Shown here: positions 1 to 11,599 of the stretch, one piece after another
Position numbering within the stretch: position 1 is the first letter of the stretch
Layout: each line of letters begins with the position of its first letter
DNA from: Mesostigma viride
Lineage: Eukaryota > Streptophyta > Mesostigmatophyceae > Mesostigmatales > Mesostigmataceae
DNA length: 64,000 nucleotides
Assembly (NCBI GenBank): GCA_009746045.1
Contig: RPFO01000131.1
Span: 443,551-507,550, forward strand
Reading direction: 5' to 3'
Position numbers and translations under genes: made by a program
Notes under the pieces: model-generated
Databases searched by the model: none
What the model was told of the DNA's origin: nothing
What the model saw: only the letters and a program-made list of their open reading frames with translations

Positions 1-947
1 GAGGGGGGGTCAACCCAACTTAAGGCGTGAACCCAACTTAAGCCAACACAACTTGAGGCGTGAATGCCTGTAGAGGTCTAGTAGGTATACCACCCCCCGC
101 CCCCCCGTTTCCGGGGGGGGGGTCGGTCTTGATCCCAGACCCCCCCCCCCCAGCTTTGGGGGTGGGGGTGGGGGTGGGTCAGCTCCCAAAAAATTATATA
201 ATACATATTTTATACATATTTTATTCATATTCAGTTATACATATTTTATACATATTTATTTAATGCATATTTTATGCATATTTTATACATTCATTGGCTG
301 GCGACCCCCCCCCCCCCCCTTTTTTTCAGGTGTGGGGGGGGTCTGCATCCAAAACCCCCTAAACCCCCCCCCCTTTTTTTCTGGGGGGGGGGGGCTCCGA
401 CTCTTTACCCCCCGCCCCCCCATTCGGGGGTGGGGGGTGGGGGGGTCTACCCCCCCCCCCCCCTGTATACACTAGCTCCGGGAGTGTCGCGGACAGCCAG
501 TTAGGGCCGTGCACGCTGTTCGGATTTCCCGCCCTTTGCAGATGCGCAGGTGACGAATGCCCGCAGAGAGACCCCTGAAATTTCGCGGGAAGAGGCCAAC
601 CTTGAAATTCAAGGCTTGAATAGCCTTGAATTCTCTTGAATTACGCACGAGCACGGAGCACAGGCAAGGGTCCAAGAGGGAGCACCGGCTATGGTCCACC
701 ATCTTGTGGCAATTCTCGATACGTTGCCTGTCAAGAATCAGGCATGCCGCTTGCTATCTCTCCTTTCCAGCAAGAAAAGGCGAAGTTGATGCTCCCAATT
801 TGCCTGTGTATGTGTGCATATTCAACACTCGATCCTTCCGGATATCTTTGCCGCACTAGCCACATGATCAGGTAAATGGCTTAAGTCCACGGGTTCTGTT
901 CGGCACCCAAAGGAGACGTGTTTGGTATTAACCGGAAGGCTCTTATC
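1..947. other. Upstream sequence of SLD5, low complexity then unassigned
   Basis: Positions 1-480 are dominated by runs of C and G and by short AT-rich repeats (ATACATATTTTAT-like, about 198-290). The overlapping proline/glycine ORFs there exist on both strands and are not credible. From 480 to 947 the sequence is ordinary and includes a self-similar stretch around 600-650 built on TTGAA. This part should hold the SLD5 promoter and 5' UTR, but I see no distinctive element. Confidence 0.6.
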
Positions 948-3900
948 ATGGACGACGCTGAAGATGACGTTACTCAAAACGAGGAAGAGGTGGCCGACCT
1001 GCCACTTATGAAACAAGTCTTTATGAATGAGAAAGCTGCGCCAGAAATTCTCGTTTACCAAGAAGACCTGGTGGAGCGCATAAAAGAATACATTAACAAT
1101 CAGGTGACATCAATATTGCCCGCTGCTTGTCGTCGTGTCCTTCCGCCAATCGCCTGCCTAGGACGTACACTACCGAAAGCAACCTTGCACAACTCGTGTC
1201 TTCAGCATAAGACCGCGAAAATACCAAGTGAATTCCAGCCACTTCCTTCTGTAGCTTGCTGATTATCTGTCGTTGAGCTGTCCCCATCTGCCATGGTCTT
1301 GCAGACGAGCGTAATTGAGGACATGGAGAAGGGTCAGCATGAGAGTTTGCAAGCGATTGTTTACACCATGGACGTGGAAAGAGTCCAGTATCTGCTGCGC
1401 TCCTATCTTAGAACCCGGATGGCGAAGGTGAGGGTGCAGGAAGAGTCCACAAGCTACCCTGTTTGAAACCGCTTACATGTTTCCTGCATGAGTTCTACGA
1501 GCAGGGAGCTAGCATTAAAGTCGCTGGTGCTGAGTCATCCTTTGTCACCGGCCTCCGTGGACATCTCCGTTGGATCATTCTGCTACTGGCCTTGTTTATT
1601 GATGAGATTTAGGCTTGCCATGCATGGACCCTGTCCGTTAAGCTAAACCCATGCCCTGTCTGTTAAGTTAAAATCATGCCCTGTCTGTCAAGTTAAACTC
1701 ATTCCAGGCGGGACAGTCGGCATTGATCCACATGCAAGCACTGGGCAGGTCATGGACCCCCTGGCCTCCGACACTGGGACAATTCCTGCTACACACCAAT
1801 CTAGATATCATTCAGCTTGAAATCCGCTGGCATATATAGTAAGGAGGTGGTGCATTATACGTATGTGTGCGGATGCAGGCTCTTGTACATGCTGTGTGCC
1901 GGATCTTTGCTCTTCCGCTTGGCCTTGCCCCTTGGCCCAGGCCTTGCCGTGCCCCATTCCTCGTCGCATATGTCATATAGAATCTCAACTTAGGCTCCAA
2001 GAACTGCGTAGTGTAATATAGCGGTTTTTGTTTGATTGCCGAGGCGTTCATGTGCTGTCGTGTATCCTGGGTTCACCCTGCAAGCTCCCACGCTTGCGAG
2101 GCGTCTCGCCCCCACTTGCAGCGTGGTTGCCACGAGTTTGATGGCCACGAGGTTCCCTGGCCTTCTGCTCTATAACAAGTGGTGCCCGCTAGGCCACAGT
2201 GGACCACTGTGACTTGACAATAGATTTTACCTAATGGAGAGGGGAGGGGAGGGGAGGGGGCGGGGCCTGTCCCTGTGGGATGCATGCGGGCTTCCGCACG
2301 GCGCCTGATCTAGCAGTTGTAAAGCATTACAAATGACAACTAGACTGCCCTCGCTGGCTCCGCCCAGCCAAAACTAGCTGTCCGAGCAACCGACCAATCC
2401 GCGTGCAGCCCGCGTTGTAGTGTTCTGCTCCTGCAGTGGGCGTATGTTGGGGCTATAGGGGCCCGCCTGCTATTTGCCCGCCGTCGTGTCCCCGTTTTGG
2501 ATTGGCCGCGTGCGTGGGGAGCTTCACATCGTTGCGGAATGTTGGTTACCCCCCATTTAATGAAGTCGATGCGCAGGTTTCAGAAAAATAATGTTGCGAC
2601 CTCAACTCTAAGCCGGTAAGCCTTCAATCACAGTGTATGGATGGCCTCTTACCCGTCCCACCTTGCTGGTCCCCAGTTGCGCACCTTGCCCTTGCCCCCT
2701 CTCCCCCCCTCCCCCCGTGCCCCTCCCCCTTCTTCCCCCTTTCTTCCTCCGCCTTTCCTCCCTCCCCTTCCCCCCTTCCCCCCCCCCACCCGCCCCTGTG
2801 GTCCCCCCCCCCCATCCTTGTCCAGATTGAGCGGTATGCGCTCAACATCCTCAGCGACCGCACGCTCTGCAGCCGGCTGTCGGAACCCGAGCTGGCGTTT
2901 GCTAAAGGGTGAGCAAGTGTTGGTGCTGGCTTTTGCCAAAGGGTGAGCAAGTGCGTGTGCTGCCGTTTGCCAAAGGGTGAGCAAGTGCGTGTGCAGGCGT
3001 TTGCCAAAGTATGAGCAAGTGTGTGTGCTGGCATTTGCCAAAGGGTGAGCAAGTGCGCGTGCTGGCGTTTGCTAAAGGGTGAGCAAGCGTGTGTGCTGGC
3101 GTTTGCTAAAGGGCAAGCAAGGGTGTGCTGGCGTTCGCGAATATGTGCTGGTTTGCTAAAGGGTGAGTGTCTGCTGGCGTTTGACAAAGGGCGAGCAAGT
3201 GTGTACTGGCATTTGCTAAATAGTGAGCAAGTGCGTGTACGTCGGCAGGGGCCGAGCGCTGGAATACAGGCTATCATAAAGCTTCAGCATTGGAGATCTC
3301 TGCTCCTGGTCCATCAACCAGAGTACTGGGTCCCTGTGGAAGGGTTGTGCGTACTCTTTTGCACACCCTTGGCTACTACACTATCTACTCCAGAACCAAG
3401 AAATAAACCCCAATGCAGCTGAGAAAAATGGATCTGAGAAGCAATGCTTTGCTTCCCTCTGCTTATGTCCTTCTTGCGATCTTGATGCTACCGAATTCAC
3501 CAACCCACCTGCCTGCCTGTATCCCTGCCTGTATGCCAGCCTGTATGCCATCCTGCCAGCGCCCTCTTTGCTTGCTTGCCTGCCTATTTGCCTGTGTGCC
3601 TGTCTTTGATGTGCCCCCTGCACGGATTCTGTTCGCTCTCTCCCCGCCCTCTCCTCTCCCCCTCCCCCTTTCCCCCTTCGCTTGCTCATCCCTCGCCCCG
3701 CCCACACAGCTATTTTTTCCCTTTAGTTTTTTGAGCCTGATAGGCGCCCCCTTGCCTCACATCCTCTGTACTTGCCTGCTTGCCCACCCACATCCCCGAC
3801 CCACCTGGCGCCCATGCCGCGTCATCAGTTTTGTGGATCTGATGGACGCCCATTTCCGCAGCAGTGTGCTGGACCACCTGCCGGCGACGTCACGCAGCCT

Positions 3901-5606
3901 GTTGCGGCAGTCTAACACGAGCACGAGTGAGGATATGAGTGAGTGCTCTTTGAGCGAGGACATGAGCGAGTGGGCTGTCACCTCGCTCCTAGTGTCTTGT
4001 CTCCTGTCTTGTGGTGGTGTCAGGTCCACTTGCACAGCCCAACACGAGCACGAGCGAAGATATGAGTGGGTGGGGGTGGGCATGAGTGAGTGGGGGTGGG
4101 CATGAGTGAGTGCGGGTTGGCATGAGTGCGGGTGGGCATGAGTGAGGGGTGTGGACGTGAGTGAGGGGGGTACACATGAGTAGGTGGGGGCAATGCAAGG
4201 ACGTGAGTGAGTAGGCTGTCACCGTGTCCTTGTCCTAGAATCTTGTGTTGGGAGGGTGTCATATCTACTCGAGCATGCCAACATGGTGGTGGTGGCGCTG
4301 CTGCTTGTGCTGGCTTGCTACCTGCTTCCGTGCGCGCTCCCCAGTCACCCACGTGCCTGCCCAGGCATCCGCACACCTGCCTACGTGCATGGTTTCCTCC
4401 ATCGCACGTTTCCCTTTGGCCTGCTGTGGGGTCACACCCTATCGGTGTCGTTTACCAGCATCACGCTGCACTAGGCATCCGCATGCACACACAGGGCGCC
4501 GTGGGGTGTCCTAAGCCAGCTGCTGCGTGGCAGATGGCAGCAAAGCATTAGTTAACGGCTCACCGGATCAAGGTTGGTAAAGCGTGTTGGAAACGCGGCA
4601 GAGTGTGTTGTAGTTGTGGCCTGAGTGTCAGAAGTGTGACACAGGGTGGGTGGATTCAAACAGCCCTGATGTCCTGGGCCCCGCACTCCTCTCCCAATCT
4701 GTACCATCGACACCGCACATAACAGCAGACCACTCACCCACACGCAACGAAACAGCTGGCCCATTCCCCTAGCGTCCGGGACTGTTCGTTGCAGTGTCTT
4801 CCACCCTTCCAAATCCCCCAACTCGTTTGGGTCCTATACAGGTTGTGCCCCCTGACTCGTCCACAATGAACCACTTCAACCACTTGGGCTGAACCATCAT
4901 CTCGGGCAAGTTCTTTTTTTTTTTTTTTTCCTGGAGAGCTCATCTTGCTCGGCGGCGGACATGCGTTGGCTGCCACGCACCTATCTACCCCCCACCTTCC
5001 ACCTGTCGCCCCACGCACGTTCAGTCCCCACGCCCGACCTGGACGGTTTCGTCTTCTGCCGCTGCAAGCAGACCATTGGCTCAGTCGCCATTGACGGCCG
5101 GTACGTGCGGGGCACTTGGGGCGGCTGTTTGCGGCGTAGGCTTGTGTGCTGGCGCACACACGCTGCCTGTAGGGAGACCCGTAGGAGCATGTCAGGGCCA
5201 CGGGGAGAGCGCAACAGGTCCGCCCTCACCATATTCCTGTTGCACCCGTGCATGCTTAGTGAACTAGATTTATTTCCTTTCATTTGTGCTTGCACGTTGG
5301 TAAACACGTTCCTATCAGTGCATCGGATGACATCTATCTGAATGGTTTGTTATACTGATACTATGTGAAGGAGTTTCGTTGTGGTTTGCAGGTATTTTTT
5401 TTTGTTGGGGAATCTATGTGCCTGCTGACCTGGTTGACTGCACTGTACTGTGTTGTTTCCGTAACCATAAGATGCGCCACCGTACCCCCACGCGGCACCC
5501 ACGCAGGGGGGTGGATACGGTGGATCTAGAGGAAGGGGACCTGTACATCCTCCGCTACCGGCCGGTGGCGCTGCTCATCAGCCAGGGGCTCATCGAGATG
5601 GTTTGA
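948..5606 (+). CDS. SLD5: DNA replication complex GINS protein SLD5, six exons
   Basis: SLD5 is one of four GINS subunits; GINS joins Cdc45 and MCM2-7 in the CMG replicative helicase in the nucleus. Exons: 948-1103, 1305-1427, 2826-2908, 3829-3926, 5025-5100, 5507-5606. All junctions are GT-AG and close in phase, giving 211 residues (human SLD5 has 223). The N-terminal helical part contains VFMNEKAAPEIL (residues about 24-35) and YLLRSYLRTRMAK (81-93), the usual SLD5 A-domain signatures. SEPELAFAK matches the human SPEELAFAR segment, PDLDGFVF starts the B domain, and the protein ends in LLISQGLIEMV, the hydrophobic SLD5 tail. The ATG at 948 is the first one in frame and gives an acidic N-terminus. 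Introns 3 and 4 carry tandem copies of the exon 3 and exon 4 ends. Exact donors of exons 3 and 4 are slightly uncertain for that reason. Confidence 0.93.
2887..3240 (+). repeat. 34-bp minisatellite made of SLD5 exon 3 donor copies
   Basis: About eleven degenerate copies of a roughly 34-bp unit. The core TTTGCTAAAGGGTGAGCAAG is the last bases of exon 3 plus its 5' splice site. The first copy is the real junction at 2908/2909; the rest fill the start of intron 3. Most copies keep GGGTGAGC, so they are potential decoy donors. Confidence 0.9.
3912..4200 (+). repeat. Copies of SLD5 exon 4 end and a GCATGAGTGAG tract
   Basis: The exon 4 end and donor (AACACGAGCACGAGTGAGG, from 3914) is repeated almost unchanged from about 4040 (AACACGAGCACGAGCGAAG). 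A degenerate tract of GGGCATGAGTGAGTG-like units follows to about 4200. This is a second SLD5 intron that starts with copies of its own 5' splice region. Confidence 0.8.
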
Positions 5607-6402
5607 GAACTATGGGTCTGAGATACATCAGCTGTGATGCAAGGTTATCGCACATCTAACTTTTCAATACAAGAAGAGCCACCTTTCAAGCTGGGCACTA
5701 TCTGCCCATGACTTGTTTGTTCCGCGGCTCGGCCATGACGTACCAGGGTGGATGCTTAGCTCGATGCATTGTCCGAGTGCCAACCTGGCATGGGCTGGAG
5801 ATGTAAGACAAGCGTCCCTGTGTGTACGGCTCTTTGTGGCGGATTGGTGGGCGGCCGCATACACATGCGCAGATTATTGACGTGAATGCGTTGGAGACTC
5901 GTATATTGATAGATTTCAGTAGATTGCGAGCTCGGATGGCTTGTGCTCACAGCATGTCACTGGTGTCTCAGTGATAATCAGGCAGCTAGTGTACGTTTTT
6001 GGTAGGTACCAAGTATCGCTACTACTGAGGTACTACTACTTAGGTACCAAGTATCACTACAAAGTATCACTTGGTACCAAGTGATGCACATCACCAGCTA
6101 TGGCTGCCCAGTCTATTCCCCCACACTAGATGGTCATGTTCACGTCCTTTATACGGATCTTGGCTGTATCAACTGGATCAGTGAAATTGAGAAGGATGAG
6201 CGATGTCAACCTTTTATATCGATGCTACAACCAACGTGGTGGATGTAATCAAAATTGTTTACACACGGCCCCGAGGGGAAGCCGCCGGAGCATTAATCCT
6301 CGAATTGATGTGACAAAGCCTATACTGATCTAACCGGTTCTAATGCAGCATAGCGTAGTCTAGGGGGCAGGGCCCTGATTGGCACGATTGCGCATGGCCA
6401 TG

Positions 6403-6560
6403 CATCAAAATTTATAAGTTTTAACATTAAGTTTAAAATTTACAAGTTATAACATGACTCCGTTGGGAGATTACGTAGCACGTATTCCATTGCTGTACGT
6501 AGGGTGGGGGTGAGCGGAGCCGCGAAAACGACTGAGCTAAGCTAACTCTCATCGGATATA
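6403..6560 (+). repeat. Dispersed repeat, copy 1 (second copy 8388-8515)
   Basis: The two stretches share an order of blocks: AT-rich TAAATT, then TATAACATG, CTCCGTTGGGAGAT, GTAGCAC, TATTCC, GGAGCCGCG and CTAACTCT. They are diverged direct copies about 2 kb apart, most likely non-autonomous transposon remnants. The second copy lies inside the fold-back element at 7668-8790. Confidence 0.65.
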
Positions 6561-6984
6561 GGCTACCGAAATCCTAACTACTCTTACTCAGTAAAGCGCC
6601 CCTTCCTCCTGGGGGGAGGGGCTTGCCCACAGGGGCTGGTGTGTGGGCCTGGACAATGGTCTGCCACCTGTTCTTGTCCTGCACTGATGGCAGTCCAAGC
6701 AAGAGAGAGGGAGCTAGGACATGCGGTGTTCAAACTGAGCTGGGGCCACGTAGGTCAGCCAGAAACTGCATGATCCGGTATAGTTAATGGCAGGTCTACC
6801 AGCCCGTCTGGGCTTGTCCTCCGGGCCAGGCCAGGATATGCCGCCCTGGCTGGCCAAGCCGCTGCATGAGGGCCGGCCAGACCAAGGGCGGTGTCTACCT
6901 AGTACCTGACTGGTTTGAGCAAGTCCTACAAATGCTATTCTACGCTGCCCGTAATCTCATCAGAAATGCGGGGCATGTACCCTT

Positions 6985-7445
6985 ATACAAAGACTCTACA
7001 GTACTCCGGCCAGTTTACGACCTACAGCATGCGTGGAACTGAACCCTACGTTCAGGACCTGTCCGAGCATCGATCCTGTATACTGTGCCGTTCAGCCGGG
7101 TGACCAGCTGGTCCGTGAGCGGGCCAGGCCTCGGTGCCGTATGTGAGCACCGTGCCGTATGTGAGCACGTGAGGACCAAGACCTTGAAGAGGACGCGCGG
7201 TTGCGGTCCTCGAGTTCCTTCCAGTGCCAGTAGGTGTTGAGCAAGCGGAGCTTGGCCGGCCCAGGCCAGGCCGATCGATGCGGGTGTCCACATCGTCTGC
7301 TGTGTCAGGGAGCATGCTCCCCATGCAGCAGTTTGAAGCGATCACGGAACTGCACGTACCTCAGACCCGTTGAGCCGAGCCGCGGGAGGGGCGGGCGATT
7401 GGTGGCACCAATCACCATCGCCTCTGTTTTGACGCTACTCTCCAG
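6985..7445 (-). pseudogene. Decayed LINE reverse-transcriptase fragment
   Basis: Read on the minus strand and across frames, the segment gives EAMVIGATN, then LRYVQFRDRFKLL, then TADDVDTRID, KLRLLNTYWHW, VLFKVLVLT and VLTYGTEAWP. This is the order seen at the end of non-LTR retrotransposon reverse transcriptases (before and in the thumb, ending with the LxYGxExW-type motif). Several frame changes and an internal duplication of CACATACGGCAC show it is dead. No endonuclease or catalytic FADD box is visible, so it is a 3' fragment. Confidence 0.65.
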
Positions 7446-7606
7446 CCCCAACGCCCGCGCTTTGCCTATAATGGGATCTTTTGCCTATAATGGGAGCCCC
7501 AACGCCCGCGCTTTAGCCACGCTATGCCTATAATGGGACTCCCCATGGATGTCAGATGCATTAAGAATTTATCCGATGCTGCATTAAGAATTTATCCAAG
7601 CTTTGC

Positions 7607-7668
7607 CTATTAATTAATTAATGAATTAAACTCGCGCTCTCGTTGGGGAGTCACGGAGCATTAACCCT
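7607..7668 (+). repeat. Dispersed inverted repeat, left copy (right copy 12364-12415)
   Basis: The core CGTTGGGGAGTCACGGAGCA plus flanking AATTAAACTCG recurs in the opposite orientation at 12364-12415, with only a few differences over about 45 bases. The pair brackets CEP19 but is more likely two members of a short-element family than the ends of one 4.8-kb element. Confidence 0.7.
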
Positions 7669-8790
7669 GATGGATTAATTAATTAATTAATTAATTAAAA
7701 TCATAGCTCCGGGGGGAGCATATGTAACACATAGCCCTGAGAAAGGGGCATCTATGGGTTTGTAATACAATCAGGGCGACAACCTGCAGGTGTAGGATGT
7801 ACAACTATCGCCTGCTCTGGGTGCACTAGGTGCACCTGCACCTCCATGATGGTTCATGCCTCCTAAACAAGCACAGGCACCCAGGGGGGGCTTGAGGAGA
7901 GGGCCTAGAAGGCCTGCATGACATATGGGGTGGAAGGTATGTGGCTAGGCTATAGCTAGGGTACACATGGCCTCTCAGCAGGGAGTAACTCCCTGCATGG
8001 GCAAAGCATGACTCGAAATTGACCTGACCCTGATGGATGGATGGATGGATGGATGGGGGGGTACACGCAATCCTACCGCCTACCGCGGTCTAAGCTATCT
8101 ACAAGCTATCTACAAAACAGTCCTACTATAGATCTATGGTGCCTGCGACCCTAGGGGTCTTGTCTAGCATAGTGCCGTCCACGTGTGCAATCACGCTCCT
8201 TCCCCAGTAGTACTGCAGGGGGTTTGTTGTCCTCTATGACCTGGGCCCACTTGGCCTTGTCCATCATCTTTTTCCAAATCATCGAGCTCTGCCTATGCAG
8301 AGAGTCACTCTCTGATGAGAAGCCATGCCCTAGCCTTTGTATAGCCATGATCAAGGAGACAACCATGATTTGTATAGCGCCATTAAAAATTAAATTAAAT
8401 TATAACATGCCTCCGTTGGGAGATCATGTAGCACATATTCCTTGATGGATGCCAGTGGGGTGGAAGGAGCCGCGTAATCGAACTAACCTAACTCTAATCT
8501 AGCGAGTCTATAGCGCCATGATGATCATTGATCTTCCACCCCTATGTCTGCGCCCCTAGGTGCTGGAATACATAGTGGTGTGCAGGTGCACTTTGTGCAC
8601 CCCGAGCAGGCGTAGTTTACACCCTACCCTTGCAGGAAGTAGCCCAGAATGTATTAAAATTAAAGCCATATCAAGCTAGGAGACAAACAGCCATATGCCC
8701 CTTCTCGATCAGGGATATATGCTACATGTACTCCCAAAGGAGTTATGTTCCTAATTAATCAATTAATTAATTAATTAATAATTAACGCCC
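7668..8790. mobile_element. Diverged fold-back (long inverted repeat) element
   Basis: The arms at about 7668-7850 and 8572-8790 are diverged reverse complements. In the same order both carry a TTAATTAATTAA tract, a GGGGAGCATATGTA/GGGAGTACATGTAG block, GAAAGGGGCAT/GAGAAGGGGCAT, and a block with GGTGCACxxxGTGCACC next to GAGCAGGCG. The core between the arms is about 720 bp and has no convincing ORF. A MITE- or Foldback-like element is the simplest reading. Exact ends were not determined. Confidence 0.6.
8388..8515 (+). repeat. Dispersed repeat, copy 2
   Basis: Second, diverged copy of the repeat at 6403-6560, with shared blocks TATAACATG, CTCCGTTGGGAGAT and GGAGCCGCG. It lies in the core of the fold-back element. 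Confidence 0.6.
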
Positions 8791-11077
8791 ACGCCTCCAT
8801 TGCCGAATTAAGCTCAGACAGTCCAGCCAGGTCTGAATGTGCTAGGGGCGCTCGATGAGAGTGGTATCATCCCGCGCATAAATCAGGTCGGACAGCCGGC
8901 TCATAACCAGGGCCATCGCCGCCCGTTTCACGGCGGTTGAGGATGTCCAAGCCAGGCTCGAACCCCTTACGGGCGGCAAAGCGTGCACGTGCCTGGCGCA
9001 TGGCGTGATCCACGAAAATAATGAATAAACAGATATGGGGACAGGACACAACCTTGCCACACCCCGTGGTGAAGGGGAAATGGAGGGTGGTGCCTTCCGC
9101 AATCCGCAATAACTGCCTGTGAAGCCTCATAAAGCCATGGCCATGCATGTAGGGTGTTGTGAATTTCACCCTGAACGGCGCGGCTACAAGGCCTTCCCTA
9201 GTCTGGAGGGGGCATGTTGGCCTCCACTATCAAGGAAACAACCAGCGCAGGCCAGAAATCGGGAGAATCTATATTCTGATGCCAAGCCAACTTGTACGTC
9301 CTGCATAATATAATTTCCCATATCATAACATTGTAATTGTATGATACAATCTATTTCTGTGCAGTAGCAACCTACCATGAAGTGGCGTTTTCAGACTGCG
9401 GCAGACATGAAAAGAACGAGTATGGATTCATGCGCAACAGGACTGATCGATGCTGTACAGTGAGTGATATACTGCATGTAAAAAGTAATCATAAATAGAT
9501 CACATGTTACACACCCAAATAAATAACGTTGTGTGACACTTCACATCGCCAAAGTGCTCCACCCAGCACTGACAGCCGGTGCGCCGTCAACAAAACCTGG
9601 CAAGCGATCCTGCCCATGATTTCATGCATTCACAAGCTAGCAGGTGGTCTATCCTGAGAGACTCAGGGAGTGGTGGCCATGTGTCAACGCCGACACCAAC
9701 TGATGGTCTTCTGTCATGCCCAACGCCGACACCAACTGATGGTCTTCTGTCATGCCCATGGCCCAAGGCTACTGAGCTCTCTCAAGCGGTGCTCACGTCC
9801 CACTTGACGTGAACAGCACGGCTCTAGTTCATATACTCCAAAAGAACATGGCGCACATCCACGTTTTCCAGCACGGATGCTCACTCTAAAAGGCAGCTCC
9901 CCCCCATAGAACCTCTAGCATACTCACAACGCTCTGGCTACACAAACCATCCTGGAAGCGACACCCTCAGCCCCACTAGGGCCTTGATTTCAATGCTTGC
10001 AGTAGCCCCCGTGTGCACCCATGCGCGCCATCAATGCCTAGTATACATGCTGGTGGGTGCCCCATCCGCCATGTGTGCAGCGCAAGCATCAACAAAGAGA
10101 TGCTCTGCTGCCACCAGCAAGTCACCAGCACCCTTGTGCTGCAACAACAACTTGTGTGCCTCAGGAACAAGGAATTCAGGTACCTCAAAACGTACACGAG
10201 GCCGCCGCCATAAGACTTTCTGAGCCGCTCTGCCAAAACTATCAGCTCCTTGCTGAAACCAGCTCCGAGGGTCCCAGGACAAGCGACTGGGTCCACGCCG
10301 TTTGGCTCGCAGCCGCAGCCAAAGCTGTACGGTAGTACAGCCACACACAGAGTACCCTGAGGGGCTCTCTGGAGGCGCGTGAATGGATGAATGGATGGCT
10401 AAAGGAATGACGGAATGAAGGAATCAAGGCAAGTGTAGCCATTAGCAACCAGGCGGGGCGGGGCGGTACAGCCGCACACGGGTAGAGTGGCGCATGCCAG
10501 CGGAGCCTGTGGCTGCGCCAATAAGGTGAAGCTTAAGGCTGACGCTCAGAAGGCTGTAAGCCGCTGGGGTACAGCTTGGCGTCAATGTAATATGGCCGTA
10601 GGCGCAAGGGGTAAAGCTTGTCGTCCATGTGGTCGAGCTGGGGCCGATGAGATCTGGCTAGTTCTGGCTGTAAACTGATGCAGTAGGGCTTGGCAGCGAT
10701 CCACCGCAGCAGTGGCCCCTCACGAGGTAGCGTTTGGCTAGAACAATGGCGTTCACGGGGGACATACATGTCTCGAACCTATCCAGCCACCCAAGTGGTA
10801 CAAACAAGGCACAGCGGGTGTCTTTCATGCCCACAGGGGGAAGGGCACGATGACATGTGGCAGGCCAACGTGCTTGGACATGCCCAGCGTGATACGTGCA
10901 CAGCAGGTCGAGTTGAACGGGCTAGGCGGCTTGGGCGAATACCAGACTTCTACTCGTGTGGCTATCCCCCTTTTGCTCTTGCCAACAAGCGCAGCTCTCG
11001 TGTGGATGGCATGGAGACGATGATGAGGGGGAGGAGTGTGACTCCCACACGGGCATAGCCAAGCGATCGATAACGGT

Positions 11078-11599
11078 TTAGAACTTGTCGTCGTCGTCAT
11101 TCTCGGTAGAATAGTCCTCCCCCTCGTCCCACTCATTCGATTCCAGGTTGTCCGTGGGAAAATCGACTTGCTTGTCATAGACGAAGCCTTTATCGCCAGG
11201 CCGCAACCGGGTTTTCTCAAAAACGTCATCCATCTTCGCTTTGTACTCCTCCAACTCCTCCGGAGACACCTTGTTCAAATCAATATTATCAGCACCTGCA
11301 GGGTCTTTAGTCGTGGCGGGGCGTGTTGCACCTGCTCCACCGACGGAACCCGCAGGTTTCGGCTTTTGGGAGAGCCTGCCGAGCAGGCTCTTAACTTTCC
11401 GTAGGCAGGCTTCTGAGCGGACAAAATCTCCAGGGAATCGGCTGCAGACTTTCTTCGCGATCTCGTCAATATCAGATGGAGCCGGAACGTTTTTTAACTT
11501 TACGGAGCACACACGAGTCTTATATCCTTGCGTATATTCGAGCATAATCGTCGGAGGATTGTACTTCAGCCCCAATCGCCGGGACTTCACTGCGGCCAT
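11078..11599 (-). CDS. CEP19: Centrosomal/ciliary protein CEP19 homologue
   Basis: A single-exon ORF of 173 residues, close to human CEP19 (about 163). CEP19 sits at the basal body, binds RABL2 and helps load IFT-B particles into cilia. The N-terminal GLKYNPPTIMLEY matches the family start (R/K-F-x-P-P-x-I-x-L-x-Y), the LxxLxxKLxSLLGRLS-like helix lies at about 65-76, and the most conserved block, FVYDKQVDFPTDN, is at about 139-151. It is followed by SNEWDEGEDY and an acidic C-terminus. The first ATG was taken; the sequence before it is not coding. The gene is transcribed toward SLD5, with transposon debris downstream. Its presence implies that the organism builds cilia or flagella. Confidence 0.9.
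   Translation of the reverse strand: MAAVKSRRLGLKYNPPTIMLEYTQGYKTRVCSVKLKNVPAPSDIDEIAKKVCSRFPGDFVRSEACLRKVKSLLGRLSQKPKPAGSVGGAGATRPATTKDPAGADNIDLNKVSPEELEEYKAKMDDVFEKTRLRPGDKGFVYDKQVDFPTDNLESNEWDEGEDYSTENDDDDKF

Larger units (their letters stand above)
5607..11077. other. Intergenic region with mobile-element debris
   Basis: No intact gene is supported here. The region holds a LINE fragment (about 6985-7445), a fold-back element (about 7668-8790), a dispersed repeat present twice (6403-6560 and 8388-8515), long TTAA/TTAATTAA tracts and short direct repeats, for example 9685-9755. ORFs at 8842-9169 and 9976-10348 overlap in several frames. One minus frame (about 10031-10348) looks faintly protein-like, but I cannot assign it. 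Confidence 0.7.

Noticed and set aside
2624-3277. Minus-strand 217-codon ORF with SPFSKRQH repeats
   Set aside because: Shadow of the SLD5 exon 3 donor minisatellite.
9976-10348. Overlapping ORFs of 79-122 codons
   Set aside because: Several frames open at once; one minus frame looks slightly protein-like but nothing identifies it.
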